64,000 bases of DNA, taken from the NCBI GenBank assembly GCA_020633055.1, contig JACKEJ010000009.1, forward strand, positions 372,001 through 436,000, given 5' to 3'. Each line of letters opens with the position of its first letter. Position 1 is the stretch's first letter. This DNA comes from Sandaracinaceae bacterium. GTDB lineage: Bacteria; Myxococcota_A; Polyangia; Polyangiales; Houyiibacteriaceae. The position numbers and the translations under genes are program-made. This document shows positions 12,662-22,235 of this stretch, in pieces. The notes beneath the pieces are model-generated. The model saw only the letters and a list, made by a program, of their open reading frames with translations. It had not been told where the DNA came from and searched no databases.

Positions 12662-13561
12662 ATGAGGCATTGGCGACTTGGTTGGTGGATCTGGACAGTC
12701 AGCATGTTGGTGGGAGCACCCCAGAGCGGTCTGGCGCAGACGGCCCCCACGGATGGGTCGGCTGCTCCTGACCCCGCGGACGCCGCTCCGGGCGCTCCCA
12801 CACCTCCCCCAGACACCAATGACGAGGCCGCCCGGCGCCACTTCCGCCTTGGGCAGGCGTACTACCAGAACGGCCAGTTCGCCGAGGCGGCGCGGGAGTT
12901 CGAGCAGGCCTACGAGCTGTCTCGCCGCGCACCGCTGCTGTACAACGTGTACCTCGCGCATCGCGATGCGCTGCACACGCGCCAGTCGTACGAGGCGCTC
13001 CGTCGCTACCTGGAGGAGGTGCCGGATCCGCCCGACGAAGACCACCTGCGTGCGCGCCTCCAGCACCTCGAGGCCGCGCTCGCGGCGAACCCCGAGGAGC
13101 AAGACCCCGAGGTCGAGCCGGAGCAGACCCCGAGTCAGACGGACCAGGAGCCCGTCACGCCGCCAGTGGACCTGACCGTGCCAGCCGCAGAGCCCGAGGG
13201 GCGCTCCCCCGTGCCCTACATCGTGATGGGTGTCGGAGGCGGAGCGCTGGTGGGGGGCGTCGTCGCTGGGCTCCTCTCACGTGGGGCGCGCAGCGATCTC
13301 GACGCGCTCTGTGCGGCCGACGGTGCGTGTCCGCCCGACAGCAACTGGGAGAGCCTCCGGGACCGCGGTCGTCGCTCCGCGCGCGCGGCGGACGCGCTCA
13401 TCGGCGTAGGGGCCGCTGCCGCCGTCACGGGCGTCGTGCTGTACTTCGTCATGAGCCCGGACGACGACGACCCGGACGCCACCGCCAGCGCCTCGCCGCT
13501 GCGGGGCGGGGTGGGGTGTGACACGACCGGCTGCATGGCCACCTTCGGAGGGCAGTTCTGA
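12662..13561 (+). CDS. Exported TPR-like protein with two membrane-like segments
   Basis: This is a 299-residue protein of unknown specific function. GGAG lies 6 bases before the ATG. A signal peptide ends near GLAQT (about residue 26), followed by a Pro/Asp-rich linker. One TPR-like repeat pair follows (ARRHFRLGQAYYQNGQ and FAEAAREFEQAYELS), a module common in myxobacterial periplasmic tetratricopeptide proteins. After an acidic linker come two Gly/Ala-rich hydrophobic segments (IVMGVGGGALVGGVVAGLL and ALIGVGAAAAVTGVVLYFV). Its stop overlaps the start of the next gene (TGATG), so the two are translationally coupled. Confidence 0.8.
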   Translation: MRHWRLGWWIWTVSMLVGAPQSGLAQTAPTDGSAAPDPADAAPGAPTPPPDTNDEAARRHFRLGQAYYQNGQFAEAAREFEQAYELSRRAPLLYNVYLAHRDALHTRQSYEALRRYLEEVPDPPDEDHLRARLQHLEAALAANPEEQDPEVEPEQTPSQTDQEPVTPPVDLTVPAAEPEGRSPVPYIVMGVGGGALVGGVVAGLLSRGARSDLDALCAADGACPPDSNWESLRDRGRRSARAADALIGVGAAAAVTGVVLYFVMSPDDDDPDATASASPLRGGVGCDTTGCMATFGGQF

Positions 13562-16500
13562 TGGTCCGGCTCCACCACACGCGCGCGACGGCCCTTGCGC
13601 TCACCTGGCTCCTCTCCCTGGCGGCGTGCGCCTCGGGCTGCGCCGGGAGCTTCGACGACTACTACGCCGGAGACGGCGGTCCCCCGGACGGTTCCGCTGA
13701 CGGCATGGTGCCAGACGCTGCGAGCGACGCCGACATCGACATGGAGACGGCCGACTTTGGTATGGGTCCGTTCGATCTCGATGTCACGGTCGGCGGCACG
13801 GGCACGGGCGGCGTGGTCTCCGCGCCGTCCGGCATCAACTGCGGCTCGGACTGCGAGCAGACCTACGACGCGGGAACGACCGTGACGCTCATCGCCACGC
13901 CCGTAGCCCCCGCCGTGGTCGTGTGGGGGGGCGCGTGCGCCGGCACGGCCCCGGAGGACCCGTGCGTCATCAGCATGACCCGTCCGCGGTCCGTCACGGT
14001 GGACTTCGCCATACCGACCTTCACGCTGACCGTGATCGCGTCGGGGGGTGGCACCGGCCAGGTCGTAGCCGCGGACGACTCGCTCGACTGTGACGGGACG
14101 GGCACGTGCGCCGTGTCGTATCAGGTGGGGACCATGGTGACGCTCTCGGCGCTGCCGGGCTTCGCGTCGTCGTTCAGCGGGTGGTCCATGGACTGCGCGG
14201 GCCTCGGGGACTGTGAGCTCACCATGGACGCCGACAAGACCGTCGGCGTGACGTTCGACGACGCGGACGAGGTGTCCTTGCTCATCTCGCGTTCCGGCTC
14301 CGGCATGGGGACGGTGACGTCGGCGCCCACGGGCATCGACTGCGGCGCGAGCTGCTCGGCCGTGTTTGCGCCAGGCGAAGAGATCACGCTCACCGCGACC
14401 GAGACCGCGGGGTCCACCTTCATGGGCTGGTCTGGGGACTGCACGGGCACGGGCATGACGTGCACGCTGACGATGAGCGCTGCACGCAGCGTGACGGCCA
14501 CCTTCGACGTCAACACGTACATGCTGAGCGTCGCCCGGGACGGCACGGGGAGCGGCTCGGTGAGCTCCGTGCCGGCCGCCATCGACTGTGGTGCGACCTG
14601 CAGCGCGCCCTACGCGCACGGCACCAACGTGGTGCTGATCGCCGCGGCCGACGAGGGCTCCACGTTCACCGGCTGGGCGGGCGCGTGCCAGGGCACCAAC
14701 ACCTTCTGCTCCGTGCCCATCACCGCGGCCGCCACGGCGACGGCCACCTTCACGCGTGACACCTACACACTCACGGCGGCGGTCACTGGCGCGGGCAAGA
14801 TCGTGTCCGGCGCGGGCGGCATCGACTGCGGTAGCGACTGTAGCGAGACGTACGCACACGGGCAGATGGTCACCCTGAACGCCATCGCCAACGACGGCGC
14901 GGCGTTCACGGGATGGAGCGGCGCGTGCGCCGCGGAGTCCAGCACCAGCTGCGTCGTCACGCTCACACAGGCCGAGAGCGTGGGCGCGACCTTCGCCATC
15001 AACCAGTACGCCCTCACGGCCTCCACCACCGACAACGGCTCCGGAACCATCACGAGCAGCGACGGAAGCATCGACTGTGGCTCCGACTGCACGGGTGCGG
15101 CTGGGCACGGCGACAGCATCACGTTCACGGCCACCGCCGACGCGGGCTCCACGTTCATCGGATGGGGCGGCGACTGCGCGGGCGAGGCCAGCAACGTCTG
15201 CACCCTGACGATCGCGGGCGCCACCAGCGTCAGCGCGGCGTTCGTGTTGGGCAACGAGTTCCTCACCGTCACCAAGAGCGGCACCGGCGCGGGTACCGTC
15301 GCCAGCGACGTGCCCGGCATCGACTGCGGCAGCACCTGTGCGTCGTCTTTCACGAACGGTACGATGGTGACGCTCACCGCGACGCCGGCCACCGGCTCCA
15401 CCTTCACGGGCTGGTCGGGCGGCTGCATGGGGGCGAGCACGACGTGCTCCGTCACCGTTACCACCATGGTGGGTGTCACGGCCCAGTTCACCGCCGACCA
15501 GCACACGCTGCAGGTGGTCCCCACCGGCGAAGGCACGGGCACCGTGTCGAACAACACGGGCTCCATCCTGTGCGGGACGGGCGGCATGATGTGCAGCGAC
15601 ACCGTGAACTACGGCGTCACGCGCACGCTCACCGCCTCGGCGGACGCCAACAGCGTGTTCGTAGGCTGGTCGGGCGCGGACTGCCCAGGCACCGGGCCCT
15701 GCGTCATCTCCATGACGGACGACGTCACGGTCCAGGCGCTCTTCGACCGCGCGCCCTACGTGCTGACCGTCGCGACGGGCGGGACGGGGACGGGCAGCGT
15801 GGTGAGCGACGTCGCGGGCATCAACTGCGGCACGGACTGCACGGAGACCTACCGCCACGGTGACGTGGTCACGCTCACCGCGACCGCGACCGCCAACAGC
15901 GACTTCAACGGCTGGAGCGGCGCCGGCTGTGGCGCGTCGACCACGTGTGTGGTGACCGTCACGCAGGCGCAGACGGTCACGGCCCAGTTCACGCTCAAGC
16001 AGTACACCCTCACCGTCACCAAGCCGGGCAACGGCGCGGGCACCGTCAGCTCGACACCCGCGGGCATCAGCTGCGGGGCCTCGTGCAGCGGGTCGTACGC
16101 GCACGGCACCATGGTGATGCTCACCGCCACGCCCTCCACCGGCAGCGACTTCACCGGGTGGGGCGGCGCGTGCAGCGGCACCACGTCCTGCATGGTGACC
16201 ATGGACCAAGCGCAGAGCGTGACGGCCACCTTCACGCTCCGGCAGTACACGCTCACCGTCAACCGCACGGGCACGGGGAGCGGGTCGGTCTCGTCCACGC
16301 CCAGCGGGCTCACCTGCCCCGCGAACGGGAGCTGCACCGGCACGTTCAACCACGGCACCACCGTGCAGCTGATCGCGTCGCCGGCGTCGTCCAGCGACTT
16401 CACCAGCTGGTCGGGCGGTGGGTGCTCCAGCAACGGCGCGTGCAACGTGACCATGACGGCCGCCACCGCGGTGACCGCGACGTTCACCCTCAAGCAGCAG

Positions 16501-18108
16501 CCCCTCACCGTGACCGTGTCCGGCTCCGGGTCGGGCACCGTCAGCTCCAACCCCGCCGGCATCAGCTGTACCAAGACCGGCGGGACGTGCGCGGCCAACT
16601 ACACGCACGGCACCATGGTGACCCTCACCGCGACACCCACCAGCGGTGGAGGCAACACCTTCGCCGCTTGGGGCGGCGCGTGCACGGGTCAGACGGGGTC
16701 CACCTGTACGCTCTCGATGACCCAGGCCAACAGCGTGAGCGCCACGTTCACGGTCGGCAGCAACAACCTCACCGTGTCCGTCAACGGCACCGGGACGGTC
16801 ACGTCGAGTCCGACGGGCATCAGCTGCACCTCGACCGGCGGCACGTGCAGCCAGAGCTTCACGTTCGGCCAGACGGTCACACTGACGGCGGCTCCGGGCG
16901 TGGGCCGCACGTTCTCCGGTTGGGGCGGCGCGTGTGCGAGCGCGGGGACGAACACCACGTGTCAGGTCACCATGGACGCCTCCAAGTCGGTGACGGCCAC
17001 GTTCGAGGTGCTGAGCTACACGCTCACCACCGTCATCGACGCGCAGGGCTTCGGCAGCGTGATCACGCCGGGCGGCGAGATCGACTGTCCAGGCGATTGC
17101 ACCGAGAGTCTCCCTCACGGCGAGATGATCACGCTCCAGGCGGTGCCCACCAGCGGCTACGTGTTCGACGGCTGGGTGGATGACGGTGGCGGCTCGAGCG
17201 CGCCGTGTAGCGACCTCAACCCCGTCTACTGCACGCTCACCATCACGCAGGCGCGCACCATCCGCGCCAAGTTCTCGCCCGTCTTCCACACGGTCACGGT
17301 CAGCCGCTCGGGAAGCGGCAGCATCACCTCGTCGCCGGGCTCCATCAACTGCGGTTCGAACTGCTCTGGGTCGTTCGCGACGGGCACGTCCTTGCAGCTC
17401 ACCGCGAGCCCTGCGTCTGGCAACTCGTTCAGCGCCTGGACGGGCGCGTGTGCTGGTCAGGGCGCGGTGTGTACGCTCAACATTGCGGGCCCCGTGAGTA
17501 CACAGGCCGTCTTCACTCCGAACACCTATCCCGTGAGCGTCTCGTTCGTCGGGCTGAACGTCGGCGACGTCTCCACCACGGACGGTGTCATCACCTGCCT
17601 AGCGAACGGCCAGAACAAGTGCAGTGGCACGTACACGCACGGGTCCGCCGTGACCTTCGTGGCCGCCGACATCGATCCACGTCAGACCTCGCCTGGTGCG
17701 CGCTTCGTCCGTTGGTCGAGCGGGCCGTGCGCGGGTTCGACGAACACCAGCTGCGCCACCACAGTGACGGCGGCGTTGTCCGTGCAAGCGGAGTACATCC
17801 GCACCTATGCGCTCGTGGTCGACATCACGGGCGGTGCGTTGACCTCCAACGAGCGGGTCAACGTTCAGATCGGCCCCCTCGCGCACGCCACGACGTGTTC
17901 GTCGACCATGCAGGTCGGCTACGTGCCGCCCCCCTGCACGTTTGCCGTCGAGGTCGGGGTCTCCGTGACGCTGTCGGCGCTCCCCGCGGCCGGCTTCTTC
18001 CGCTTCAACAACTGGGTGCCGCCCCCTTCGGGCTGTTCAGCCAGCAACCCGAGCTGCATGTTCACCATGCCGTCAGCGGCCGTCCTGACCGCCGCGAACT
18101 TCGACTGA
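13561..18108 (+). CDS. Giant lipoprotein of about 17 InlB B-repeat-like domains
   Basis: This is a 1,515-residue surface or periplasmic protein. The start ATG overlaps the previous stop by one base. A lipoprotein-type leader (LLSLAAC, with a second Cys at ASGC) precedes an Asp/Gly-rich spacer and then about 17 tandem repeats of 70-90 residues from about residue 75 to the end. Each repeat runs from YTLTV..GxGxGTV through GI(D/N)CG..C and (Y/F)xHGT.VTLTA to FTGWSGAC...C.VTM and ends SVTATF, usually with four Cys. This matches the divergent InlB B-repeat / bacterial-repeat family of adhesin-like proteins. The last two repeats are degenerate. It probably forms a long disulfide-stabilised rod. No catalytic domain was seen. 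Confidence 0.9.
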   Translation: MVRLHHTRATALALTWLLSLAACASGCAGSFDDYYAGDGGPPDGSADGMVPDAASDADIDMETADFGMGPFDLDVTVGGTGTGGVVSAPSGINCGSDCEQTYDAGTTVTLIATPVAPAVVVWGGACAGTAPEDPCVISMTRPRSVTVDFAIPTFTLTVIASGGGTGQVVAADDSLDCDGTGTCAVSYQVGTMVTLSALPGFASSFSGWSMDCAGLGDCELTMDADKTVGVTFDDADEVSLLISRSGSGMGTVTSAPTGIDCGASCSAVFAPGEEITLTATETAGSTFMGWSGDCTGTGMTCTLTMSAARSVTATFDVNTYMLSVARDGTGSGSVSSVPAAIDCGATCSAPYAHGTNVVLIAAADEGSTFTGWAGACQGTNTFCSVPITAAATATATFTRDTYTLTAAVTGAGKIVSGAGGIDCGSDCSETYAHGQMVTLNAIANDGAAFTGWSGACAAESSTSCVVTLTQAESVGATFAINQYALTASTTDNGSGTITSSDGSIDCGSDCTGAAGHGDSITFTATADAGSTFIGWGGDCAGEASNVCTLTIAGATSVSAAFVLGNEFLTVTKSGTGAGTVASDVPGIDCGSTCASSFTNGTMVTLTATPATGSTFTGWSGGCMGASTTCSVTVTTMVGVTAQFTADQHTLQVVPTGEGTGTVSNNTGSILCGTGGMMCSDTVNYGVTRTLTASADANSVFVGWSGADCPGTGPCVISMTDDVTVQALFDRAPYVLTVATGGTGTGSVVSDVAGINCGTDCTETYRHGDVVTLTATATANSDFNGWSGAGCGASTTCVVTVTQAQTVTAQFTLKQYTLTVTKPGNGAGTVSSTPAGISCGASCSGSYAHGTMVMLTATPSTGSDFTGWGGACSGTTSCMVTMDQAQSVTATFTLRQYTLTVNRTGTGSGSVSSTPSGLTCPANGSCTGTFNHGTTVQLIASPASSSDFTSWSGGGCSSNGACNVTMTAATAVTATFTLKQQPLTVTVSGSGSGTVSSNPAGISCTKTGGTCAANYTHGTMVTLTATPTSGGGNTFAAWGGACTGQTGSTCTLSMTQANSVSATFTVGSNNLTVSVNGTGTVTSSPTGISCTSTGGTCSQSFTFGQTVTLTAAPGVGRTFSGWGGACASAGTNTTCQVTMDASKSVTATFEVLSYTLTTVIDAQGFGSVITPGGEIDCPGDCTESLPHGEMITLQAVPTSGYVFDGWVDDGGGSSAPCSDLNPVYCTLTITQARTIRAKFSPVFHTVTVSRSGSGSITSSPGSINCGSNCSGSFATGTSLQLTASPASGNSFSAWTGACAGQGAVCTLNIAGPVSTQAVFTPNTYPVSVSFVGLNVGDVSTTDGVITCLANGQNKCSGTYTHGSAVTFVAADIDPRQTSPGARFVRWSSGPCAGSTNTSCATTVTAALSVQAEYIRTYALVVDITGGALTSNERVNVQIGPLAHATTCSSTMQVGYVPPPCTFAVEVGVSVTLSALPAAGFFRFNNWVPPPSGCSASNPSCMFTMPSAAVLTAANFD

Positions 18109-18179
18109 CCAAGAGCGTACCCCGGCGTCCGTGCGCGGCAGGGCGAGCGCTGTCGCGGCGGTTCGCCCCGGCGCCGAGC

Positions 18180-18848
18180 TCAGGGGAGCGGCATGCCTTC
18201 GCAGTTGACGATGTTGATCGGAATGAGCCCGTTGCGGCTCTCGCCACGCACGTCGGGGGCGGAGAGGTTGCGTACCAGGATGGGCGTGCTGGGGGCCACG
18301 ACCCCCTCACACACCAGCGATGTGCTGAGGGTGGGTCCGAGCAAGCCCATCACGCGGTCCTCGTACTCGAACCCGACTGACGTGAAGCGGCACGGTTGCT
18401 CGTCGCTGAGCGGGTCGGAGCCGCACGCACCCACGTACGTGTTGACGGCATCCACGAACTCCACGGTGCAGTTTGGGCCGCCCACCGGACCTCCCGTGCG
18501 AGGGATGATCGCGTTGCGGATCGTGAGGCGGTACTCGCTGCTGACCGCCGAGAAGCTCCACAGCACGTTGTCCGCGCCGCGCGGCTCGACCAAGCAGCTG
18601 AGCGCGAGCGGGAGCGGCGGGTCCTCGTTGGACGTGCCCCCCGCAAACGTGAAGATGTCGTGCATCCGATGCTGGCTCGGGAAGCAGCTCGGCGCACCGA
18701 CGGGGCACTTCACCTGCCAGCGGATGTCCACGAAGAGATCGCCTGGCGCGTCGTTGCAGCCCGCCAGAATCACCGCTGAAAACAGAAACATCCATGCACA
18801 CGCAACACGCGACCGGATGAGGGGGGCACCGCCACCACGCTTGAACAT
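18180..18848 (-). CDS. Hypothetical Cys-rich lipoprotein
   Basis: This is a 222-residue lipoprotein. The N-terminus is basic, then hydrophobic, then VILAGCND, a good lipobox with Cys near residue 31. The mature part has about ten further Cys (CPVGAPSC, CNDAPG, CGSDPLSDEQPC) and mixed beta-type sequence without a motif I recognise. It is convergent with the giant repeat lipoprotein and follows the DUF3025 gene on the same strand after 32 bases, so the two could share a transcript. Function unknown. Confidence 0.65.
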   Translation of the reverse strand: MFKRGGGAPLIRSRVACAWMFLFSAVILAGCNDAPGDLFVDIRWQVKCPVGAPSCFPSQHRMHDIFTFAGGTSNEDPPLPLALSCLVEPRGADNVLWSFSAVSSEYRLTIRNAIIPRTGGPVGGPNCTVEFVDAVNTYVGACGSDPLSDEQPCRFTSVGFEYEDRVMGLLGPTLSTSLVCEGVVAPSTPILVRNLSAPDVRGESRNGLIPINIVNCEGMPLP

Positions 18849-18880
18849 GTGAGGAAGGTACTACAGGGAAGGGCCGGGAG

Positions 18881-19708
18881 CTACACCTGCGTACCTCGCT
18901 CGACCGTTGCAGCGGTCTCACGGGTGGACAGGGCAGATGTAATCCACGCACTCACAGGGGCGCACGTGAAGGGTTGGCGGTCGTCATCCAGCCGCTGCGC
19001 CAGGGTCAGGTCCACCGCGAGGGGTGGGCAGCGGAGGAGGACGACCGCGGCGCGGGGCGCGGGGGCCTCGAGGGCCAAGTGTTCGAGCAGGGCGTGACCG
19101 AAGATCAGGGGCCGCGCTTCATGGGGGGCGAGGTGCGTCGTGGTCAGCGGGATGCGGGCGGTGGCCAGGTGAGCCAGCGTCGTGAGCAAGCGCTCCTCCG
19201 CGCCGATCGGGGCATGGTCGGGGACGCACAGCAGCAGGCCGCCCTCATCGAGCTGGGTGAGCGCGCTCTGCTCGGGGGTGCGGGCGCCGGGCAGCCGCTG
19301 GAAGTGTGCGGGCACACGTTCGCACAGCCGCCGGTATTGGCGCGCGTGCAGCGCTCGCTTGGTTCTGGGAAACGCAGCCCAAATCACCACGTTGAACAGG
19401 TCGTGCCAGTTGGCCGCGCGGGTCGGCAGCACCCCCCGCTCCGTGATGCTCGCGTCGTACAGGCTGGCGCGCTCGCGGAGGCGCCCACGCCGACGGGGGG
19501 CGCTGACGTCGGCCACGCAGCGAATGCCCGCCACTTCCGAGAGCCGCTCGAGCGATGGCCATCCCGCCTCGAGCAGCGACTCCGCGGTGGCACGCGAGGC
19601 GGCGAAGGCGGGCTGCGCGGCGATGCGGTCGCGCACGTCCGTCACGTGCTCGTGAGACGCGGCCGACACATGACCGGGGCCCCCGTCCCGACGATCGTTC
19701 GAGCCCAT
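18881..19708 (-). CDS. DUF3025 domain-containing protein
   Basis: This is a protein of about 275 residues of the DUF3025 family, whose function is unknown. The family signature is clear in NWHDLFNVVIWAAFPRTK followed by ALHARQ, with LTQLDEGGLLL and the C-terminal ARPLIFGHALLEHL. The ATG at 19708 is preferred; a GTG at 19726 would add six residues. It follows the PilZ-PEGA gene by about 38 bases on the same strand. No signal peptide is seen, so it is probably cytoplasmic. Confidence 0.85.
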   Translation of the reverse strand: MGSNDRRDGGPGHVSAASHEHVTDVRDRIAAQPAFAASRATAESLLEAGWPSLERLSEVAGIRCVADVSAPRRRGRLRERASLYDASITERGVLPTRAANWHDLFNVVIWAAFPRTKRALHARQYRRLCERVPAHFQRLPGARTPEQSALTQLDEGGLLLCVPDHAPIGAEERLLTTLAHLATARIPLTTTHLAPHEARPLIFGHALLEHLALEAPAPRAAVVLLRCPPLAVDLTLAQRLDDDRQPFTCAPVSAWITSALSTRETAATVERGTQV

Positions 19709-19746
19709 GTCGAATGCGCCGACCACGCGCGACGAGAGTGCCCGCC

Positions 19747-21603
19747 CTACTCGCTGGCGGCGGGGGCGGGGGCGGGGGCGGGCGCTGGTGCGGGCGTGGG
19801 CGCTGGTGCGGGCGTTGGCGCCGGTGCGGGGGCGGGCGCGGGGGCGGGCGCCGGTGCGGGATCCGGCGCGGGCGTCGGCGCTTCGTTCTCCACGGGGACA
19901 GGCGTCGCGCCGGGCGTCGCAATCATCGTGGGGGTCGGGAGTTCGACCGACGAGAGGTCCTCCACCGGGGCTGCGCGCGTCGGGCGGACGCGCTCTTGGA
20001 GCTGCACGGTGATCGTGAGGCGCATGGCGCCGTTCTCTTCTACGAAGTCGGCGCTGCGCACCTGCTGGGTCGCCCGCACGTAGCCGTCCGCGTTCACGGC
20101 CAGCTGGAACGCCGGCGGCAGCGCGTGGAGCTCGAGCTCGCCGTCTGCGTTGGCCGTCTGACGCTGCGCGGAGATGGTGGGGTTCGGCGCGTTGGTGACG
20201 ACCCGCAGGACGAACGGCAGCCGCGTGAGCGTCACGCGCTGCGTCGTCATCGTCTCCGTGGCCGTGACGGTGCGCGTCTCCTCGGCGTAGCCGGGGGCCT
20301 TGAGGGTCACGGTGACCTCTCGGCCAACGGGGAGCGCGACGCTGACCGGGGTCGTGCCGCGCGCCTCTCCGTTCACGCTCACCACGGCGCCCGACGGAGT
20401 GGTGGCGAACGGCACGTCGTGCGTGACAATGGGCTCCTCCGGTTCAGCGGTGGTATCCGTGTCGCCCTCGCCTGCGCCTTCGCCCGTGTCGCCTTCAGCG
20501 ACGGTGTCGCCCTCGCCCTCGGCTGGCGGGGGCTCGTCCGTGGGCTCGGGGGTGGACTCCGGCTCCTGGGTCCCCACTGGCGTGACGGGTGGCGCCACGT
20601 CTGGGGTTCGGAAGCCGAAGTACCAGACCGCGCCACCGACGACCGCCAGCAGCAGGAGGACCCCGACGATCATGCCGGCGCCGCTCTCGGACGCTTCGGG
20701 CGGCCCCGACGGACTGGGCGTAGGCGCTGGCGCCCGAGCGGGCTCGGGGGCGGGCTTTGGCTTCTCTTGCGGCTTCGGCGTCTCGGCCGCCTTCGGGGCG
20801 GGCTTGGGAGCCGGCTCGGAGGCGATCACCACGCCCTCCGCGGCGCCTTCGCGCTTCTCCGCCTTGGGAGGGGGGACGCTGCCGCCCATCAGCGCAGCGA
20901 CGTCGGACGTGAGCATGCTGCGATCGGCGACGACGGTCTGCGCGTCCTCGTCGTCGAAGCCGTCCGACGGCGCCATGGTGGCCGGGATGTCGGCCACGCC
21001 GCCGCCGAGGCCCGCCTTCGCTTCCGCCTCGCGTCGCGCCTGGATCTCGAGCCCACGGCGCCGCGCGGCCTCGGCGCTGGCGGCGGCTTCCTCGGCTGCG
21101 GTCTTGTCCGCGTTGCCCGCTGCGAGCGCAGAAGCCAGGAAGTCTGCGGCGTGTCGCACGTTGGTGCGGTCTTCGTGCGCAGGCATCTCCGCAGGGGGGC
21201 CCTCGGGGAAGAAGCTCGGCGCTGGCTGCTGCGCGGGGTCCCCCTCGTCGTAGCGGCCCGGCTGTGCGCCGCGGCGCTCGACGATGCTGTTCACGAGGTC
21301 GCGGCTCTCCGCGTCCATCTTGATGAACTTGATGCCCATGCCAGGTGGCGCGGTGTCCGTGGCCACGTCCGGTCCGCGCGTCCACGCCACGCGCCCGACG
21401 CCGTGGATGAGCCGAGACTGGTCCTTCAGCTGGAACTCGAACTTGAGCAGCGTGCCCACCGCCATGGGCTTCTTGGACTTGATGAAGAGGCCGCCCCGGG
21501 AGATGTCCGTGCTGTACTGCTCCACGAACTCGTCGAGGTTGGCGCTCTTGAAGCGCACTTTCAGCGATAGATCGGTTCGTTCGTCTTTGCGGGTGTCGGA
21601 CAT
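19747..21603 (-). CDS. PilZ domain protein with transmembrane segment and PEGA domain
   Basis: This 618-residue protein joins a cytoplasmic N-terminal PilZ domain (about 1-110, of the TIGR02266 type expanded in myxobacteria) to an extracytoplasmic C-terminus. The c-di-GMP signature is partly visible: KDERTDLSLKVRF for the arginine-containing strand and DISRGGLF for the D/NxSxxG loop. A low-complexity linker rich in E/A/K/P leads to one TM helix (about 308-331, GMIVGVLLLLAVVGGAVWYF). An acidic stretch follows, then a PEGA domain (about 395-465, TTPSGAVVSVNGEARGTTP). The last 40 residues are Pro/Ala repeats. It looks like a device linking c-di-GMP sensing to the envelope (inference). Confidence 0.88.
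   Translation of the reverse strand: MSDTRKDERTDLSLKVRFKSANLDEFVEQYSTDISRGGLFIKSKKPMAVGTLLKFEFQLKDQSRLIHGVGRVAWTRGPDVATDTAPPGMGIKFIKMDAESRDLVNSIVERRGAQPGRYDEGDPAQQPAPSFFPEGPPAEMPAHEDRTNVRHAADFLASALAAGNADKTAAEEAAASAEAARRRGLEIQARREAEAKAGLGGGVADIPATMAPSDGFDDEDAQTVVADRSMLTSDVAALMGGSVPPPKAEKREGAAEGVVIASEPAPKPAPKAAETPKPQEKPKPAPEPARAPAPTPSPSGPPEASESGAGMIVGVLLLLAVVGGAVWYFGFRTPDVAPPVTPVGTQEPESTPEPTDEPPPAEGEGDTVAEGDTGEGAGEGDTDTTAEPEEPIVTHDVPFATTPSGAVVSVNGEARGTTPVSVALPVGREVTVTLKAPGYAEETRTVTATETMTTQRVTLTRLPFVLRVVTNAPNPTISAQRQTANADGELELHALPPAFQLAVNADGYVRATQQVRSADFVEENGAMRLTITVQLQERVRPTRAAPVEDLSSVELPTPTMIATPGATPVPVENEAPTPAPDPAPAPAPAPAPAPAPTPAPAPTPAPAPAPAPAPAASE
19756..19872 (-). repeat. Pro-Ala coding low-complexity repeat
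   Basis: The 3' end of the PilZ-PEGA gene is a run of GGCGC(G/T)GGxGC hexamer-like units that encodes alternating Pro-Ala (PAPAPAPTPAPAP). Such tails are often periplasmic spacers that reach the cell wall. The DNA repeat is prone to length change by slippage. Confidence 0.8.
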
Positions 21604-21704
21604 GGGGGCTAGCTCTTCACGATCGCGCCGGAATTTCGGGGTGCGTCAGGGTACCCAGCATTCCTCGGCTCCACAACATCGGAACGATGGGCCCCTCGCG
21701 ATGT

Positions 21705-22235
21705 CTATTTTGCTGCTGCGGGCGAGCGCGCGTGCAGCGGAGGGCGTCCCCCCGCGAGCAGCAAGTCGCGCTCGAGCACGTGTCGGAGCCCCCTGGGCCG
21801 GACGTCGGCCGCCAGCACGTCCAGCAGGGGCGCGAGCGCGAAGGCGCGCTGACGGAGGCGGGGGTGCGGGACACGCAGCTGAGGCTCGTCCACGGTGCGC
21901 CCGGGCCACAGCAGCACGTCCAGGTCCAGCGTGCGCGGCCCCCAGCGTGTCTCGCGGGCGCGGTCGCGGCCGAGCTCGCGTTCGATGTGGAGCAGCGCGT
22001 CCAGCAGCGCCAGCGGCTCGAGCGGCGTCCGCAGGCGCACGGCCGCGTTGCAGAACGAGGGCTGGGGAGGGCCCACGGGCGCGGTCTCGTACACGGGGCT
22101 CACGGCCTCCACGTCGCCCGGCATGCGCGCGCAGGCCACGCGAAAGGTCTCGTCGGGCGGCCCCACGGGCGAGGTCAGGTTCGCGCCAAGCCCGACATAG
22201 CAGACCTCGGCGTCGCTCAAGGCAGCGCTTTCCAT
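21705..22235 (-). CDS. folK: 2-amino-4-hydroxy-6-hydroxymethyldihydropteridine diphosphokinase
   Basis: This 176-residue HPPK transfers pyrophosphate from ATP to 6-hydroxymethyl-dihydropterin in folate synthesis. Family motifs are YVGLGANLTSP at the N-terminus, SPVYETAPVG, FCNAAVRL, TRWGPRTLDLDVLLW (the Asp pair binds magnesium) and VPHPRLRQRAFALAPL. Length is normal. The ATG at 22235 overlaps the end of the upstream rhodanese gene by 19 bases; a longer frame to 22370 only reads through that gene. No other folate gene is adjacent. Confidence 0.93.
   Translation of the reverse strand: MESAALSDAEVCYVGLGANLTSPVGPPDETFRVACARMPGDVEAVSPVYETAPVGPPQPSFCNAAVRLRTPLEPLALLDALLHIERELGRDRARETRWGPRTLDLDVLLWPGRTVDEPQLRVPHPRLRQRAFALAPLLDVLAADVRPRGLRHVLERDLLLAGGRPPLHARSPAAAK

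Noticed and set aside
13216..17289. A 1,357-codon open frame on the minus strand
   Set aside because: It lies opposite the 17-repeat lipoprotein, has only low-complexity R/G/A/H composition and no signal or motif; GC-rich repeats keep the antisense open.
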